From: Porticoccus litoralis
Lineage (GTDB): Bacteria; Pseudomonadota; Gammaproteobacteria; Pseudomonadales; Porticoccaceae
Length of the DNA stretch: 64,000 nt
Assembly: GCF_030676955.1 (NCBI RefSeq)
Contig: NZ_JAUUUU010000001.1
Coordinates: 558,001 to 622,000 of the forward strand
Reading direction: 5' to 3'
The notes beneath the pieces were generated by a model that saw only the letters and a program-made list of their open reading frames with translations, was not told the origin of the DNA and searched no databases. Within the stretch, counting starts at the first letter, position 1; every line of letters begins with the position of its first letter. Position numbers and translations under genes: made by a program. This document shows, one piece after another, positions 53,480 through 63,113 of the stretch.

Positions 53480-53820
53480 AGAATATCCAGAACCTGTTCA
53501 GGGGGGCGGCCCAGGGCCGCTTTGTCGCCGTTGATAACGATCGGACGCTCGATCAGCTTGGGATGCTCCACCATGGCAGTAATCAATTGCGCCTCGCTGA
53601 GGCTTGGATCGGCCAGATTGTTTTCTTTGTAGGCATCCTCACCCTTGCGCAACAGCTCGCGAGCTGAAATTCCCAGCTTGGCGAGAATATCGGCCAGGGT
53701 TTTTTCATCCGGCGGTGTCTCCAGATAGAGAATGATTTCGGGATCGATACCCTGCTCTTCCAGAAGAGCCAGAGTTTGACGGGATTTGGAACAACGGGGA
53801 TTGTGATAAATGCTGATCAT
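53476..53820 (-). CDS. arsC: Arsenate reductase (ArsC/glutaredoxin family)
   Basis: A 114-residue thioredoxin-fold protein. The catalytic Cys10 lies in NPRCSKSR, and the Arg-rich substrate loop is near IERPIVI. In this conserved operon with wrbA the protein may be a YfgD-like reductase not devoted to arsenic resistance; no arsB or arsR is nearby. ATG at 53820 fits the family; the frame is open 36 bases further. Confidence 0.9.
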   Translation of the reverse strand: MISIYHNPRCSKSRQTLALLEEQGIDPEIILYLETPPDEKTLADILAKLGISARELLRKGEDAYKENNLADPSLSEAQLITAMVEHPKLIERPIVINGDKAALGRPPEQVLDIL

Positions 53821-53904
53821 GATCTTTGTGTAAAATAGCCTTAATAAAAAATGCATTCTAGCGGTAAACGACCCAACGGGGCCAGACGACGTAAGGGGAC
53901 ACCA

Positions 53905-55152
53905 ATGACGCCGAAAGACAAGCTGGACATGGCGAAACTATTTTTTCGCCATTTGGGCCGGCGCTTTGCCAACGACGGCTGTCGCCAGAGCGCCGCGGCG
54001 CTCACCTACATGAGCCTGTTTGCGGTGGTTCCGCTGATGACACTGATGTATTCAATGTTCTCCCTCATCCCGGCCTTCCAGGGCCTTGGTGAACAGGTGC
54101 AGCAGCTGATTTTTAATAATTTTGTGCCCCAGAGTGGCGCAGAAATTCAGGGGTATCTCAGCGAATTTTCCAGCCAGGCCCGCACCCTTTCGGTTGCCGG
54201 CGCCGTGATTCTGCTGATCACCTCCTATTTGATGCTGACCAACATCGAGCACACTTTTAACAATATCTGGGGCACTTCAGGCGCGCGACGCGGGCTGTCC
54301 AGTTTTCTACTTTACTGGGGCATCCTCAGCCTGGGGCCGCTGCTGCTCGGTATCGGTCTGATGATGCGCACTTACCTGGTCTCTTTCCAGCTGCTCGTCG
54401 ATGAGGTCGACGTGCTGGGCATTACCGGGCTGATTTTTGAATACCTACCGGTGATCTTTACCTGGGCGGCATTCACGCTGCTGTTTCTTGCCGTTCCCAA
54501 CTGCCGGGTCTCAGGACGCTACGCCACCATCGGTGGTTTGATCACGACCCTGCTGTTTGAACTGGCCAAGCTGGGCTTTGGCGCTTTGATCGCCCACTCC
54601 AGCTACACCACCGTGTACGGGGCGTTTGCCATCGTGCCGATCTTCCTGATCTGGATATACCTGATGTGGATTATCGTGCTGGGCGGCGCCGAACTGGTCC
54701 GCTCCATGGAAACGTTCCAGACCGTGTGGCGGGGCTACGATTATCCCGACATGATCGCGGTACTGGTGGTGATGTGGGAGTGCTGGCGCAATCAGCAGGT
54801 CGGCGGTTCCCTATCTGACCAGGATGTCATCGCCAGTGGTCTTGAAGAGCAGCACTGGCGGGAGTTGCGCGATGTCCTGATAGCAAAAAGACTGCTGGTG
54901 GTGACCAACAATGGCCGCTACATCCTGACCCGTGACCCCCACCAACTGAAGCTCTCGGATCTGCTGCAGCTGAGTGGCCGCAGTGTCACTGCTTTGCCAG
55001 GTGCCAAGGCCAACGAGGCGCTGTCTGATTATCACTGGTATGGTCGCCTGTCCGGCATCCTTCGCCAAAGCAACGAACAACTTCAGCAAAACCTCTCTCT
55101 AACACTGGCAGATTTATTTGAACAGGAGGCCGATGTTGAGAACGATCATTAA
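53905..55152 (+). CDS. YihY/BrkB family inner-membrane protein
   Basis: A 415-residue protein with six membrane segments in the first ~280 residues (CRQSAAALTYMSLFAVVPLMT is characteristic), then a ~120-residue soluble tail with a winged-helix look. Older annotation as ribonuclease BN is wrong for this family; function is unresolved. ATG at 53905 has AGGGG five to nine bases upstream. The 3' end overlaps the next gene by 20 bases. Confidence 0.92.
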   Translation: MTPKDKLDMAKLFFRHLGRRFANDGCRQSAAALTYMSLFAVVPLMTLMYSMFSLIPAFQGLGEQVQQLIFNNFVPQSGAEIQGYLSEFSSQARTLSVAGAVILLITSYLMLTNIEHTFNNIWGTSGARRGLSSFLLYWGILSLGPLLLGIGLMMRTYLVSFQLLVDEVDVLGITGLIFEYLPVIFTWAAFTLLFLAVPNCRVSGRYATIGGLITTLLFELAKLGFGALIAHSSYTTVYGAFAIVPIFLIWIYLMWIIVLGGAELVRSMETFQTVWRGYDYPDMIAVLVVMWECWRNQQVGGSLSDQDVIASGLEEQHWRELRDVLIAKRLLVVTNNGRYILTRDPHQLKLSDLLQLSGRSVTALPGAKANEALSDYHWYGRLSGILRQSNEQLQQNLSLTLADLFEQEADVENDH

Positions 55153-55612
55153 CTGCCTGGTTTGTGCACTTTTTCTTAGCCTGACAGGTTGTTCCGACAA
55201 GCCCTCCGGTTATCCCCTCATGGACGGTGGCACACTCAATTTCAATGACCAGCACGGCAAGGTCGTGCTGATCAACTACTGGGCGGAGTGGTGTAAGCCC
55301 TGCCGCGAAGAAATTCCCGAATTGAATGCCTTCCAGCAGAAATTCAGCGATCAGGTACTGCTGCTGGCCGTCAACTTTGACGGCGTCACCGGCGACAGAC
55401 TAAAACAGCAGGCCACAGCACTGGGCATAGAATTTCCGGTTCTCGCCGAAGACCCGAGACAGCAGTTTGGGGTCAAACCCAGTGGTGTGCTGCCGGAAAC
55501 TCTGGTCATTGATCGCAACGGCCAATTCCGGCAGGTACTGCTCGGCCCCCAGAACGAGGAGAAACTTGAGGCCGTGCTCAAGCAGCTGTCAGTCAGTCCA
55601 CAGGAACAATGA
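55133..55612 (+). CDS. TlpA/ResA-like thioredoxin-fold lipoprotein
   Basis: A 159-residue protein with a lipoprotein signal peptide (lipobox LTGC, Cys20) and a thioredoxin active site WCKPC (53-57). Anchored in the envelope, it should reduce periplasmic disulfides, for example in cytochrome c maturation. ATG at 55133 has a perfect AGGAGG site six bases upstream, inside the end of the yihY-like gene. Confidence 0.92.
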   Translation: MLRTIINCLVCALFLSLTGCSDKPSGYPLMDGGTLNFNDQHGKVVLINYWAEWCKPCREEIPELNAFQQKFSDQVLLLAVNFDGVTGDRLKQQATALGIEFPVLAEDPRQQFGVKPSGVLPETLVIDRNGQFRQVLLGPQNEEKLEAVLKQLSVSPQEQ

Positions 55613-55613
55613 C

Positions 55614-57032
55614 ATGAAAGATTGCCGCCAGTTCTATATCAACGGCCATTGGGTGGCACCGCAGAGCGCAGATGACCTGGCAGTGGAAAACCCTGCCACC
55701 GAACAGATCATTGCCGTAATTTCTCAGGGTACCCGGGATGATCTCAACCGCGCGGTTGCCGCTGCTAAAAAGGCATTTCAGGAGTATTCCCAAACCACCA
55801 GGGAGCAACGCATTGCCCTGCTGGAAGCTCTGCTGGCTGTTTACGAGGCCCGTTACGAAGAAATGGCATGTGCTATTTCGATGGAGATGGGCGCCCCCAT
55901 CAGTTTTGCCCGCAGCGATCAGGCCGATTGTGGCCGCGGACACCTGAAAAGCGCCCTGCGGGCATTGCGGGATTACCCCTTTGAGCAATCACTGGGCAAG
56001 ACACTGGTGGTGCGGGAAGCTATCGGTGTGTGCGGGCTGATCACGCCCTGGAACTGGCCCATCAATCAGATCGCCTGCAAGGTCGCCCCGGCGCTGGCCA
56101 CCGGCTGCACCATGATATTGAAACCCAGCGAGATTGCGCCGTTGAGCGCCCACCTGTTTGCAGAAATGATTCACGAGGCGGGATTTCCTCCGGGGGTCTT
56201 TAACCTGGTCAATGGTGCTGGCCCGCTGATTGGTCAGGGGCTGGCGGAACACCCGGATATCGACATGGTGTCCTTTACCGGCTCCACAAGGGCGGGCGTT
56301 GCTGTTGCCAAAGCCGCCGCCGACAGTGTCAAACGCGTGGCTCAGGAACTGGGGGGGAAATCTCCCAACCTGTTGCTGGACGATACCGATATGGAACAGG
56401 CCGTGACCCGTGGCGTCGCCTGGTGCATGGAAAATACCGGCCAGTCCTGCAATGCACCCACTCGCATGCTGGTGCCCGAACAACACTACGAGCAAGCCGT
56501 GGCCATTGCCGCCAAAGCGGCAGCGGCTGTTACTGTCGGCTTGCCCCATGAAGAGGGCTCACATATCGGCCCACTCTCCAGTCGAGCCCAATTTGACAAG
56601 GTACAGCATCTGATTGAGATTGCAATCAAAGAGGGCGCGCGAGTGGTGGCCGGGGGACTCGGTAAGCCAGAAGGATTTACCACTGGTCACTTTGTACGGC
56701 CCACGGTATTTGCTGACGTCAACAACCGTATGACTATCGCCCGTGAGGAGGTCTTCGGACCGGTGCTGGTGATGATTCCCTACCGCGATGAAGCCGAAGC
56801 CATCGACATCGCGAACGACACCCTCTACGGACTGGCTGCCTACATTCAGACCGGCGACCCGCAACGGGGTCAGCGCATTGCCCGGCGGTTGCGTGCCGGC
56901 ATGGTCAGGATCAACGGTGCTTCCCACGGCTACAACGCACCCTTTGGTGGTTACAAGCAATCTGGCAATGGCCGCGAGTGGGGTGAATACGGGTTTGAGG
57001 ATTATCTGGAAATCAAAGCCATTAACGGCTGA
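55614..57032 (+). CDS. Aldehyde dehydrogenase family protein
   Basis: A 472-residue NAD(P)-dependent enzyme. The cofactor/active-site motifs are TPWNWPINQI, FTGSTRAG, ELGGKSPN (Glu near 246), catalytic Cys near 279 in NTGQSCNAPT and EVFGPVL. Substrate unknown. The ATG at 55614 is one base after the previous stop with AGGAA eight bases upstream; a longer frame to 55467 overlaps the thioredoxin-like gene and is rejected. Confidence 0.94.
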   Translation: MKDCRQFYINGHWVAPQSADDLAVENPATEQIIAVISQGTRDDLNRAVAAAKKAFQEYSQTTREQRIALLEALLAVYEARYEEMACAISMEMGAPISFARSDQADCGRGHLKSALRALRDYPFEQSLGKTLVVREAIGVCGLITPWNWPINQIACKVAPALATGCTMILKPSEIAPLSAHLFAEMIHEAGFPPGVFNLVNGAGPLIGQGLAEHPDIDMVSFTGSTRAGVAVAKAAADSVKRVAQELGGKSPNLLLDDTDMEQAVTRGVAWCMENTGQSCNAPTRMLVPEQHYEQAVAIAAKAAAAVTVGLPHEEGSHIGPLSSRAQFDKVQHLIEIAIKEGARVVAGGLGKPEGFTTGHFVRPTVFADVNNRMTIAREEVFGPVLVMIPYRDEAEAIDIANDTLYGLAAYIQTGDPQRGQRIARRLRAGMVRINGASHGYNAPFGGYKQSGNGREWGEYGFEDYLEIKAING

Positions 57033-57049
57033 CTTGAGCTCTGTTTTTG

Positions 57050-57754
57050 CTACCAGCTGAAGACCTGTTTCACGAAGGGAATGCTCAACTTCCTCTTGGC
57101 TTCCAGGGAAGTTTTCTCCAGTGTATCGAGACAGTCCATCAACCCGTGCAGATCCCGCGCTGCGCGATTCACCAGGTAGCGGGCCACTTCATCTTCCAGT
57201 GTCATGCCACGACGGGCGGCACGAAATTTCAGGATTTCCTCCCGCTGCACATCATTGGGTGCCTCCAGCTGAAACACCGGGCCCCAGCCAATACGTGACC
57301 GCAGGTCCGACAGTGCCAGGGGTAGCTCCCGAGGAGCGGCATCCCCTCCCATAAGCAGGTGACCGCCTACATCCCGAACTCGGTTAAACAAGTTGAACAA
57401 CGCCTCCTGCCAATCATCCCTGTCGGCAATTGCCTGAACATCATCAATGGCCACCAGTGGCAGTCGTTCCAGCTCGGCGAGAACCGCTTCCGGAGGGTAC
57501 TCCATCAACTCCCTCAAGGGCAGATATTGCACCGGAAGACCGCTGGAGGCAGCCCGATGACAGCTGGCCTGTAGCAGGTGGGAGACACCACTGCCTGGCC
57601 TACCCCAGAGGTACACAGAGGGTTCATCACTTTGGGGCCATGAATCACGCAGCAGGGTTAACAGCAAATGCTTGCTGTCACCGGCGGGAACCAGAAAATT
57701 CTCAAAGGTGGCGTCGTCGTTGAGTTTGATTTGCAGGCTAAGCTGTTGAGGCAC
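57050..57754 (-). CDS. hda: DnaA regulatory inactivator Hda
   Basis: A 234-residue DnaA-like AAA+ protein. The N-terminal clamp-binding motif QLSLQI precedes the Walker A-like GRPGSGVSHL and the Walker B-like LVAIDDVQ. It stimulates ATP hydrolysis by DnaA on the loaded clamp and so prevents re-initiation of replication. Start is GTG at 57754. The DUF2066 gene lies upstream in the same direction with a 22-base gap. Confidence 0.95.
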   Translation of the reverse strand: MPQQLSLQIKLNDDATFENFLVPAGDSKHLLLTLLRDSWPQSDEPSVYLWGRPGSGVSHLLQASCHRAASSGLPVQYLPLRELMEYPPEAVLAELERLPLVAIDDVQAIADRDDWQEALFNLFNRVRDVGGHLLMGGDAAPRELPLALSDLRSRIGWGPVFQLEAPNDVQREEILKFRAARRGMTLEDEVARYLVNRAARDLHGLMDCLDTLEKTSLEAKRKLSIPFVKQVFSW

Positions 57755-57776
57755 TTTTTGTCTCTAGCCTCTATCC

Positions 57777-58862
57777 CTAACGCCCGTGCCAGCGGAACAG
57801 GTACTCATTGGGGCCTGCACCGGGAAAGTCAGCGGTGGTCTGTTCAACGAGACGGCTGTCGCGACGCAGGGTATCCAGCAGCAGGGAGAAGTCGCCCTCC
57901 ACATCCAGACGCAGACCCAACCGACCCCCTTCCACAGAATCGACAATCACCTTGCTCACCAGCTCCAGAGATTCCAGATAGCCAGTCACATCGCTGAACG
58001 ACTGAAAATTGGTAACCTGATCAACGTTCAGAGTCAATTGCTGGGCATTGGTTTGGGGAATAAACGCATACCTACCGGCAATGCGGTCCACCGCCTCATC
58101 CACCAACTGATTGATTAACTGCGCTGCCGAGTCTGCCACCCCACTACTGAGATCTTCACCATCCGGCGTTTTCAGCAGCCGCGCACCGCGCCACTGACCA
58201 TTGGAACTCTGGTAAAGCCTGACGGCCATCCAGTTATCGGTTTTGTAACGTTGGGCCACATCTGCCAGCTGGCCCGCGCTGAAATTCCACACATCCTCTT
58301 CTGTCAGCTGCGAACGGTCGGCGAGATCCAGTAATGGCACCATCAACGGCGCGGCCCTTACCTTCATGGCGCTGCCAAGGAGTGACAACAGCTCCGGCTG
58401 CTCATCAACCGAGATAAACTGACGCCCCTGCTCCAGCGTGTCGACCACCATCCATACCAGCAACTCCGGCCGGTCTGAGGGCCAGATCTGCAATTGCTGA
58501 CTGCGTGCCAGCCGATCTACTGCCGCCTGAGCATAGTGAATATTCAGAGCCAAGCCTGGCTGATCCTGGGAATTTGCGGGGTTATAGCTCACATACCCGT
58601 ATTCGGTGATCAGGCTTTCCGCGCGGGACAGGGATTGGACAATCTCCGGATTAGTCAACACCTGGCTGTTTCCCGTGACCTTCACCAGCACCTGTCCCAA
58701 ACCGGAACGAATGGCCCGTGCACGTTCAGCCTCGCCCTGATCGGCCACAGGAACCTGCGCCTGATACAGCTCAGTCATTTGCACCGCACTGGCCATGGGG
58801 CTGAACATCAGGTTCAGGGCTACCAGGAAAAAGGAAAGGATTAACTGCCGGGTTTGTTTCAT
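57777..58862 (-). CDS. DUF2066 domain-containing exported protein
   Basis: A 361-residue protein with a signal peptide (cleavage near MASAVQ). DUF2066 features are the N-terminal ELYQAQVPVADQGEAERARA and GLGQVLVKVTGN segments. Function unknown. It sits between hda and divergent purM, the common order in gammaproteobacteria. ATG at 58862 is chosen because it begins the signal peptide; the frame is open to 58928, which would run into the purM promoter. Confidence 0.88.
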   Translation of the reverse strand: MKQTRQLILSFFLVALNLMFSPMASAVQMTELYQAQVPVADQGEAERARAIRSGLGQVLVKVTGNSQVLTNPEIVQSLSRAESLITEYGYVSYNPANSQDQPGLALNIHYAQAAVDRLARSQQLQIWPSDRPELLVWMVVDTLEQGRQFISVDEQPELLSLLGSAMKVRAAPLMVPLLDLADRSQLTEEDVWNFSAGQLADVAQRYKTDNWMAVRLYQSSNGQWRGARLLKTPDGEDLSSGVADSAAQLINQLVDEAVDRIAGRYAFIPQTNAQQLTLNVDQVTNFQSFSDVTGYLESLELVSKVIVDSVEGGRLGLRLDVEGDFSLLLDTLRRDSRLVEQTTADFPGAGPNEYLFRWHGR

Positions 58863-58978
58863 GGGGCCGATTGTAACAGCCAGCGACAAATAGACACATT
58901 CTCGAACTGCCAGATTTCGCCTTTTCATATAAAATAGCCGACCTTTGTTAAATCCGTCTCACAACCAAGGCACCTCCT

Positions 58979-60037
58979 ATGAGCAATCCCAAACAACCCT
59001 CCCTCAGCTACAAGGACGCAGGTGTCGATATCGACGCTGGCAACGCGCTGGTCGAACGCATCAAGCAGGTAGCCAAACGTACCCGCCGACCGGAAGTGCT
59101 GGCAGGTTTGGGAGGCTTTGGCGCACTGTTCAGTTTACCCAGCGGTTACAAGGAGCCGGTGCTGGTATCCGGAACAGATGGAGTCGGCACCAAGCTGAAG
59201 CTGGCCATGGATCTGGGCATTCACGACACCATCGGTATCGATCTGGTGGCCATGTGTGTCAATGACCTCGTAGTCTGCGGTGCAGAACCCCTGTTCTTCC
59301 TCGACTACTACGCCACCGGCAAACTGAATGTGGAAACAGCCGCGGCAGTCGTCACCGGTATTGGTGAGGGCTGCAGCCAGGCCGGCTGCTCCCTGGTAGG
59401 TGGTGAAACTGCTGAAATGCCCGGCATGTATGAAGGCGAAGATTACGATCTGGCTGGCTTCTGCGTGGGCATTGTCGAAAAAGACGGATTGATTGACGGC
59501 AGCAATGTACATGTGGGTGATGCCCTGATCGGCATCGCCTCCTCCGGCCCCCACTCCAACGGCTATTCGCTGATCCGCAAGATTCTCGAAGTGTCCGGCA
59601 CCGATGCCCGCTCAGAAAAGCTCGACGGAAAGCCCCTCGGTGAGCTACTGCTCACGCCGACACGCATTTATGTGAAATCCATCCTTGGCCTGGTTGAGCA
59701 CGCCCACGTACCGGTGCACGCCATCTCGCACATTACCGGCGGTGGTTTGCTGGAGAATATTCCCCGGGTATTGCCGGACAGCGCCAAGGCCGTCATTGAT
59801 ATCCAAAGCTGGCAGAAACCTGTGATCTTCCAATGGCTGCAACAACAGGGCAACGTCGATCCCCTGGAAATGCACCGCACCTTCAACTGTGGGGTTGGCA
59901 TGGTGGTCTGTGTGCCAGAAAATGCAGCCCAGACAGCCCTCGACACCCTGCATGCCGCGGGTGAAGATGCCTTCATTATTGGTCACATCGCCCACGCGGA
60001 ACCCGGCGATGAACGCGTAGAACTCAAAGGTTTATAA
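58979..60037 (+). CDS. purM: Phosphoribosylformylglycinamidine cyclo-ligase
   Basis: A 352-residue AIR synthetase, step five of purine synthesis. It has SYKDAGVDIDAGNALVERI, the ATP/substrate segment VSGTDGVGTKLKLA and GGETAEMPGMYEG. AAGG precedes the ATG. Three bases separate it from purN. No PurR operator was recognised. Confidence 0.97.
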   Translation: MSNPKQPSLSYKDAGVDIDAGNALVERIKQVAKRTRRPEVLAGLGGFGALFSLPSGYKEPVLVSGTDGVGTKLKLAMDLGIHDTIGIDLVAMCVNDLVVCGAEPLFFLDYYATGKLNVETAAAVVTGIGEGCSQAGCSLVGGETAEMPGMYEGEDYDLAGFCVGIVEKDGLIDGSNVHVGDALIGIASSGPHSNGYSLIRKILEVSGTDARSEKLDGKPLGELLLTPTRIYVKSILGLVEHAHVPVHAISHITGGGLLENIPRVLPDSAKAVIDIQSWQKPVIFQWLQQQGNVDPLEMHRTFNCGVGMVVCVPENAAQTALDTLHAAGEDAFIIGHIAHAEPGDERVELKGL

Positions 60038-60040
60038 GTT

Positions 60041-60712
60041 ATGCAAAAAACCCATCAACCCCGTATCGTGGTGCTGATCTCTGGCAAGGGCAGCAACCTG
60101 CAATCAATGATCGACGCGGTTCAGATGCGTGTTGTCGACGGCGAAATTGTCGCTGTTATCAGCAACAACCCCGATGCACCGGGCCTGCAAAAGGCAGAGA
60201 AAGCAGGTATTCCCACCCACGTGGTGAACCACCGGGAGTTTCCCGATAGGGAAAGCTTCGACGCCTCACTGGCCGAAGTGGTAGAGCAATACCAACCCAA
60301 CCTGGTGCTGCTGTGCGGTTTCATGCGTATTCTCACCCCGGAATTTGTTGCCAAATTCGAAGGCCGCATGATGAATATCCACCCGTCCCTGCTGCCCAAA
60401 TACCCAGGATTACATACCCATCAGCGCGCGCTGGATGCCGGGGATACCGTAGCAGGTGCCACCGTACATTTTGTCACCAGCGAACTGGATGGCGGCCCGG
60501 CCATTATTCATGCAGAAGTGCCCGTTATGGAGGACGATACCGCTGAGACCCTGGCCGAGCGGGTTTTCGAGCAGGAGCACCTGATCTACCCCATGGCGGT
60601 TCGCTGGTATTGCCAGGGTCGTATCGGCCTGAGCAATGGCCGCGCCTTCATGTTCGGCCGCCCGTTACCCCCAAGAGGCCACCCATTTAGTACCGTTCCC
60701 CGTGAACGATAA
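60041..60712 (+). CDS. purN: Phosphoribosylglycinamide formyltransferase
   Basis: A 223-residue GAR transformylase using 10-formyl-THF. The N-terminal phosphate loop is VLISGKGSNLQSMID; the catalytic region has Asn and His in NIHPSLLPKYPG and Asp in FVTSELDGGP. Cotranscribed with purM. Confidence 0.97.
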   Translation: MQKTHQPRIVVLISGKGSNLQSMIDAVQMRVVDGEIVAVISNNPDAPGLQKAEKAGIPTHVVNHREFPDRESFDASLAEVVEQYQPNLVLLCGFMRILTPEFVAKFEGRMMNIHPSLLPKYPGLHTHQRALDAGDTVAGATVHFVTSELDGGPAIIHAEVPVMEDDTAETLAERVFEQEHLIYPMAVRWYCQGRIGLSNGRAFMFGRPLPPRGHPFSTVPRER

Positions 60713-60737
60713 CGGCAAATGACCCTCTAAACCCTGA

Positions 60738-61520
60738 ATGTCATTCTTACAGGAAACACTGAACGCCATGCGCCAAGTCTTGCGCCAAACCTTACCTGCC
60801 GCCCTGATGGGCGTGCTGGCATTACTGTTCGCCCAAAGTCCAACCGCCCTGGCCGAGAGCGAAGCTGCGCTGGTTCCCTATCAGCTGGCTTATGCGGCAA
60901 CCCTTAACGGCATGGATATCGATGCCAAGCGGGAATTGCGCGTCAACGGCAACCGCTACGAAATCATCACCAGCGCCAAAAACCTGCTGGGCAGCATTAC
61001 CGAGGAAGGCACCTTCAGCCTGGATGAGCAGGGCGTGATCGTGGACCATGGTTACGAATACGAGCGCAATATCATCGGCATGAAAAAAACCGAAGAGCTG
61101 TCCTATGACCGCACTACCGGTGTTGCCAATTACGAAGCTAAAAAGAAAAAGCGCCAAGTCAAGCTGGATGGCAACTACCTGAACCGCCTCTCCTACCAAG
61201 TGCAATTACAGCGCGACCTCAGCAACGGACAAACCACATTGCAATACCAGGTGATTGCCAGGGGCCGACTGAAAGACTACAACTTTGAAATACTGGGTGA
61301 AGAAACCCTCGACACCCCTCTCGGCCCGTTCAAGACCATCAAGGTGAAACGAGTGCGCGAGGATGACGACCGGCAAACCATTATGTGGTTTGCCCCGGAG
61401 CTGAACTACCTGCTGGTACAACTGTGGCAGAAAGAAGAAGATGGCGATGATCACAAACTGGTGATTAAATCGGGGACAATCAACCGTCAGCCCATCATCA
61501 ATGGCGACAATCACTCCTAG
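60738..61520 (+). CDS. DUF3108 domain-containing exported protein
   Basis: A protein of 250-260 residues with a signal peptide ending near PTALAES. The mature part is beta-rich; WFAPELNYLLVQL and the LGPFKTIKVKR segment are characteristic of DUF3108. Function unknown. The ATG at 60768 (MRQVLRQTLP) gives a more typical signal peptide and has AGGAAA upstream; 60738 is the longer alternative. Confidence 0.88.
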   Translation: MSFLQETLNAMRQVLRQTLPAALMGVLALLFAQSPTALAESEAALVPYQLAYAATLNGMDIDAKRELRVNGNRYEIITSAKNLLGSITEEGTFSLDEQGVIVDHGYEYERNIIGMKKTEELSYDRTTGVANYEAKKKKRQVKLDGNYLNRLSYQVQLQRDLSNGQTTLQYQVIARGRLKDYNFEILGEETLDTPLGPFKTIKVKRVREDDDRQTIMWFAPELNYLLVQLWQKEEDGDDHKLVIKSGTINRQPIINGDNHS

Positions 61521-61532
61521 GAGAGCAGCGTC

Positions 61533-61781
61533 GTGGCAACACCGGAAATAGGCGGGACACAACCCATCATCACCAATGTTACCCAAGGTGAAACCTACTG
61601 GTGGTGTGCCTGTGGTCGGAGCGCCTCTCAGCCTTTCTGCGATGGTTCCCACAGCGGCACTGAATTTACACCCCAATCCTGGCAGGCCCCGAGAACGGGA
61701 AAAGTCGCCTTCTGCACCTGCAAGCGAACCGCCAACGCACCGCTGTGCGACGGTTCACACGCGAACATTATTCAGGAGTAA
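61533..61781 (+). CDS. CDGSH iron-sulfur domain protein
   Basis: An 82-residue protein with two CDGSH motifs: CACGRSASQPFCDGSH and CTCKRTANAPLCDGSH. Each should bind a [2Fe-2S] cluster through three Cys and one His. GTG start with AGGAGA upstream. It lies 12 bases after the DUF3108 gene and three before the DUF3014 gene, so the three are probably cotranscribed. Confidence 0.93.
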   Translation: MATPEIGGTQPIITNVTQGETYWWCACGRSASQPFCDGSHSGTEFTPQSWQAPRTGKVAFCTCKRTANAPLCDGSHANIIQE

Positions 61782-61784
61782 CCC

Positions 61785-62636
61785 ATGGAAATCAGGCCCG
61801 ACGAAAGGCCCGAAAGACAACAACCCCGCAGCAAAGCCGGTGTATGGATTGCCCTGGTGATTGCTGCCGCACTAATCGGTGGTGGCGCTTACTACCTGCT
61901 GAGCGGAGGTAACGCGCCCGAAGAAGAACCCACTGCTGCCATAGAATTTGAGCCAGAACCATTACCTGCCCCCCCGGCAACACCGGCACCGTTACCGGAA
62001 GTGAAAGAAGAAATCCCCCCGCAGGCACCACCGCCCGAAGTAAAAAAGGTGCCCCTGCCCAGCCTCGACGAGAGTGACAAGCTGGCACGGGAAAAACTCG
62101 CCGAACTGACACCCGACGGCAAACTGGAACTATGGCTGCCTGGCGACTTTATTCTCCGTCGCGGCACTACCCTGGTGGATGGTCTGTCACGGGGTATCGT
62201 GTTGCGCAAAATGCTCAACGCACCCGCACCGGAAGGCAAATTTGCTGTCCTCAAGGATGGTGCCAAAATTTCTATCGACTCCGCTAACTACCAGCGCTAC
62301 AACTACCTGGTGGAAACCCTTGAAGCCCTGGATACCGATAGCATCGTGGGACTGTTTCACTTCCTGCGGCCACTGCTGGAACAAGCCTACGGCGAGCTGG
62401 GTTATCCACCAGAGAAAGTGGACAAAGCCTTTATCGCAGCACTCGACCAGATACTGGCCACCCCATTCCCGCTGCAACCGGTGTACCTGACCCAGGAGTC
62501 GGTTAACTACAAGTTCGCCGACCCCTCATTGGAAGCCCTATCGCCCCTGCAGAAACAACTGGTACGCATGGGGCCGACAAACACCAAGCGCGTGCAGGAC
62601 AAAGCCAGAGCCATCAGGGAAGCGCTGTTAAAGTAA
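61785..62636 (+). CDS. DUF3014 domain-containing membrane-anchored protein
   Basis: A 283-residue protein. One membrane segment (about residues 20-40) is followed by a Pro/Glu-rich linker (about 45-95) and the DUF3014 domain (WLPGDFILRRGTTLVDGLSRG, with FHFLRPLLEQAYGELGYP). It is probably a periplasmic protein tethered to the inner membrane. Function unknown. Confidence 0.9.
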   Translation: MEIRPDERPERQQPRSKAGVWIALVIAAALIGGGAYYLLSGGNAPEEEPTAAIEFEPEPLPAPPATPAPLPEVKEEIPPQAPPPEVKKVPLPSLDESDKLAREKLAELTPDGKLELWLPGDFILRRGTTLVDGLSRGIVLRKMLNAPAPEGKFAVLKDGAKISIDSANYQRYNYLVETLEALDTDSIVGLFHFLRPLLEQAYGELGYPPEKVDKAFIAALDQILATPFPLQPVYLTQESVNYKFADPSLEALSPLQKQLVRMGPTNTKRVQDKARAIREALLK

Positions 62637-62744
62637 TGAGCATAACCCGACCCTAGTACCGCCTAGCAGCATGACAAGGAACGAAGTCTGATGGAACAGG
62701 ATGTTACCAACCCTCTCAAGCACACCTATTTCTGACATATATGA

Positions 62745-62774
62745 CACAGTGACGCAAAGTCTTGCGTCACTGTG
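62745..62774. repeat. Perfect 13-base inverted repeat
   Basis: CACAGTGACGCAA and TTGCGTCACTGTG with loop AGTC. It lies 109 bases beyond the DUF3014 stop and 39 bases before a small AT-rich gene. No T-run follows. It may be a transcription barrier, an operator or a remnant of a small mobile repeat. Confidence 0.9.
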
Positions 62775-62812
62775 CCTGTCTATTTAACCATTATGTTTAC
62801 GGGGTTAACTAA

Positions 62813-63058
62813 ATGAAGTTACTAAAAATCATTACTGATGAATCTGGAAATAAAAAAGACTCTCTAAAAATAATGGAATCTGAATCCATTATTGATCTTA
62901 AAAAAGCAGGTGAGCGCTACGCTACAGAGAAAGGGGTTACGGACATATCTTGGCTAGACTGCACACCCCCAACAATGGGTGATAAAAAATTAGCGGATAG
63001 AAAGACTAAATTTACACTTAGCATTTCTGAACTCGAGTATCTGGTTATTGAAAAATAA
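62813..63058 (+). CDS. Small hypothetical protein, AT-rich gene
   Basis: An 81-residue charged soluble protein with no recognised family. Base composition is more AT-rich than the neighbours and an attC-like start (AACAAGACGCTGC) follows the stop without a downstream core, so it could be an acquired gene. The ribosome site is weak (GGGG twelve bases upstream). Confidence 0.5.
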   Translation: MKLLKIITDESGNKKDSLKIMESESIIDLKKAGERYATEKGVTDISWLDCTPPTMGDKKLADRKTKFTLSISELEYLVIEK

Positions 63059-63113
63059 ATATAACAAGACGCTGCACCCGGCATTGTAGTTTCCCCGCTT
63101 TGATGGATATCCC

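Noticed and set aside
55467..55613. Long N-terminal extension of the aldehyde dehydrogenase
   Set aside because: It overlaps the thioredoxin-like lipoprotein gene and lacks a ribosome site; the ATG at 55614 fits the family.
62813..63058. Small gene as an integron cassette
   Set aside because: AACAAGACGCTGC follows the stop, but no GTTRRRY core and no foldable attC were found on either side.
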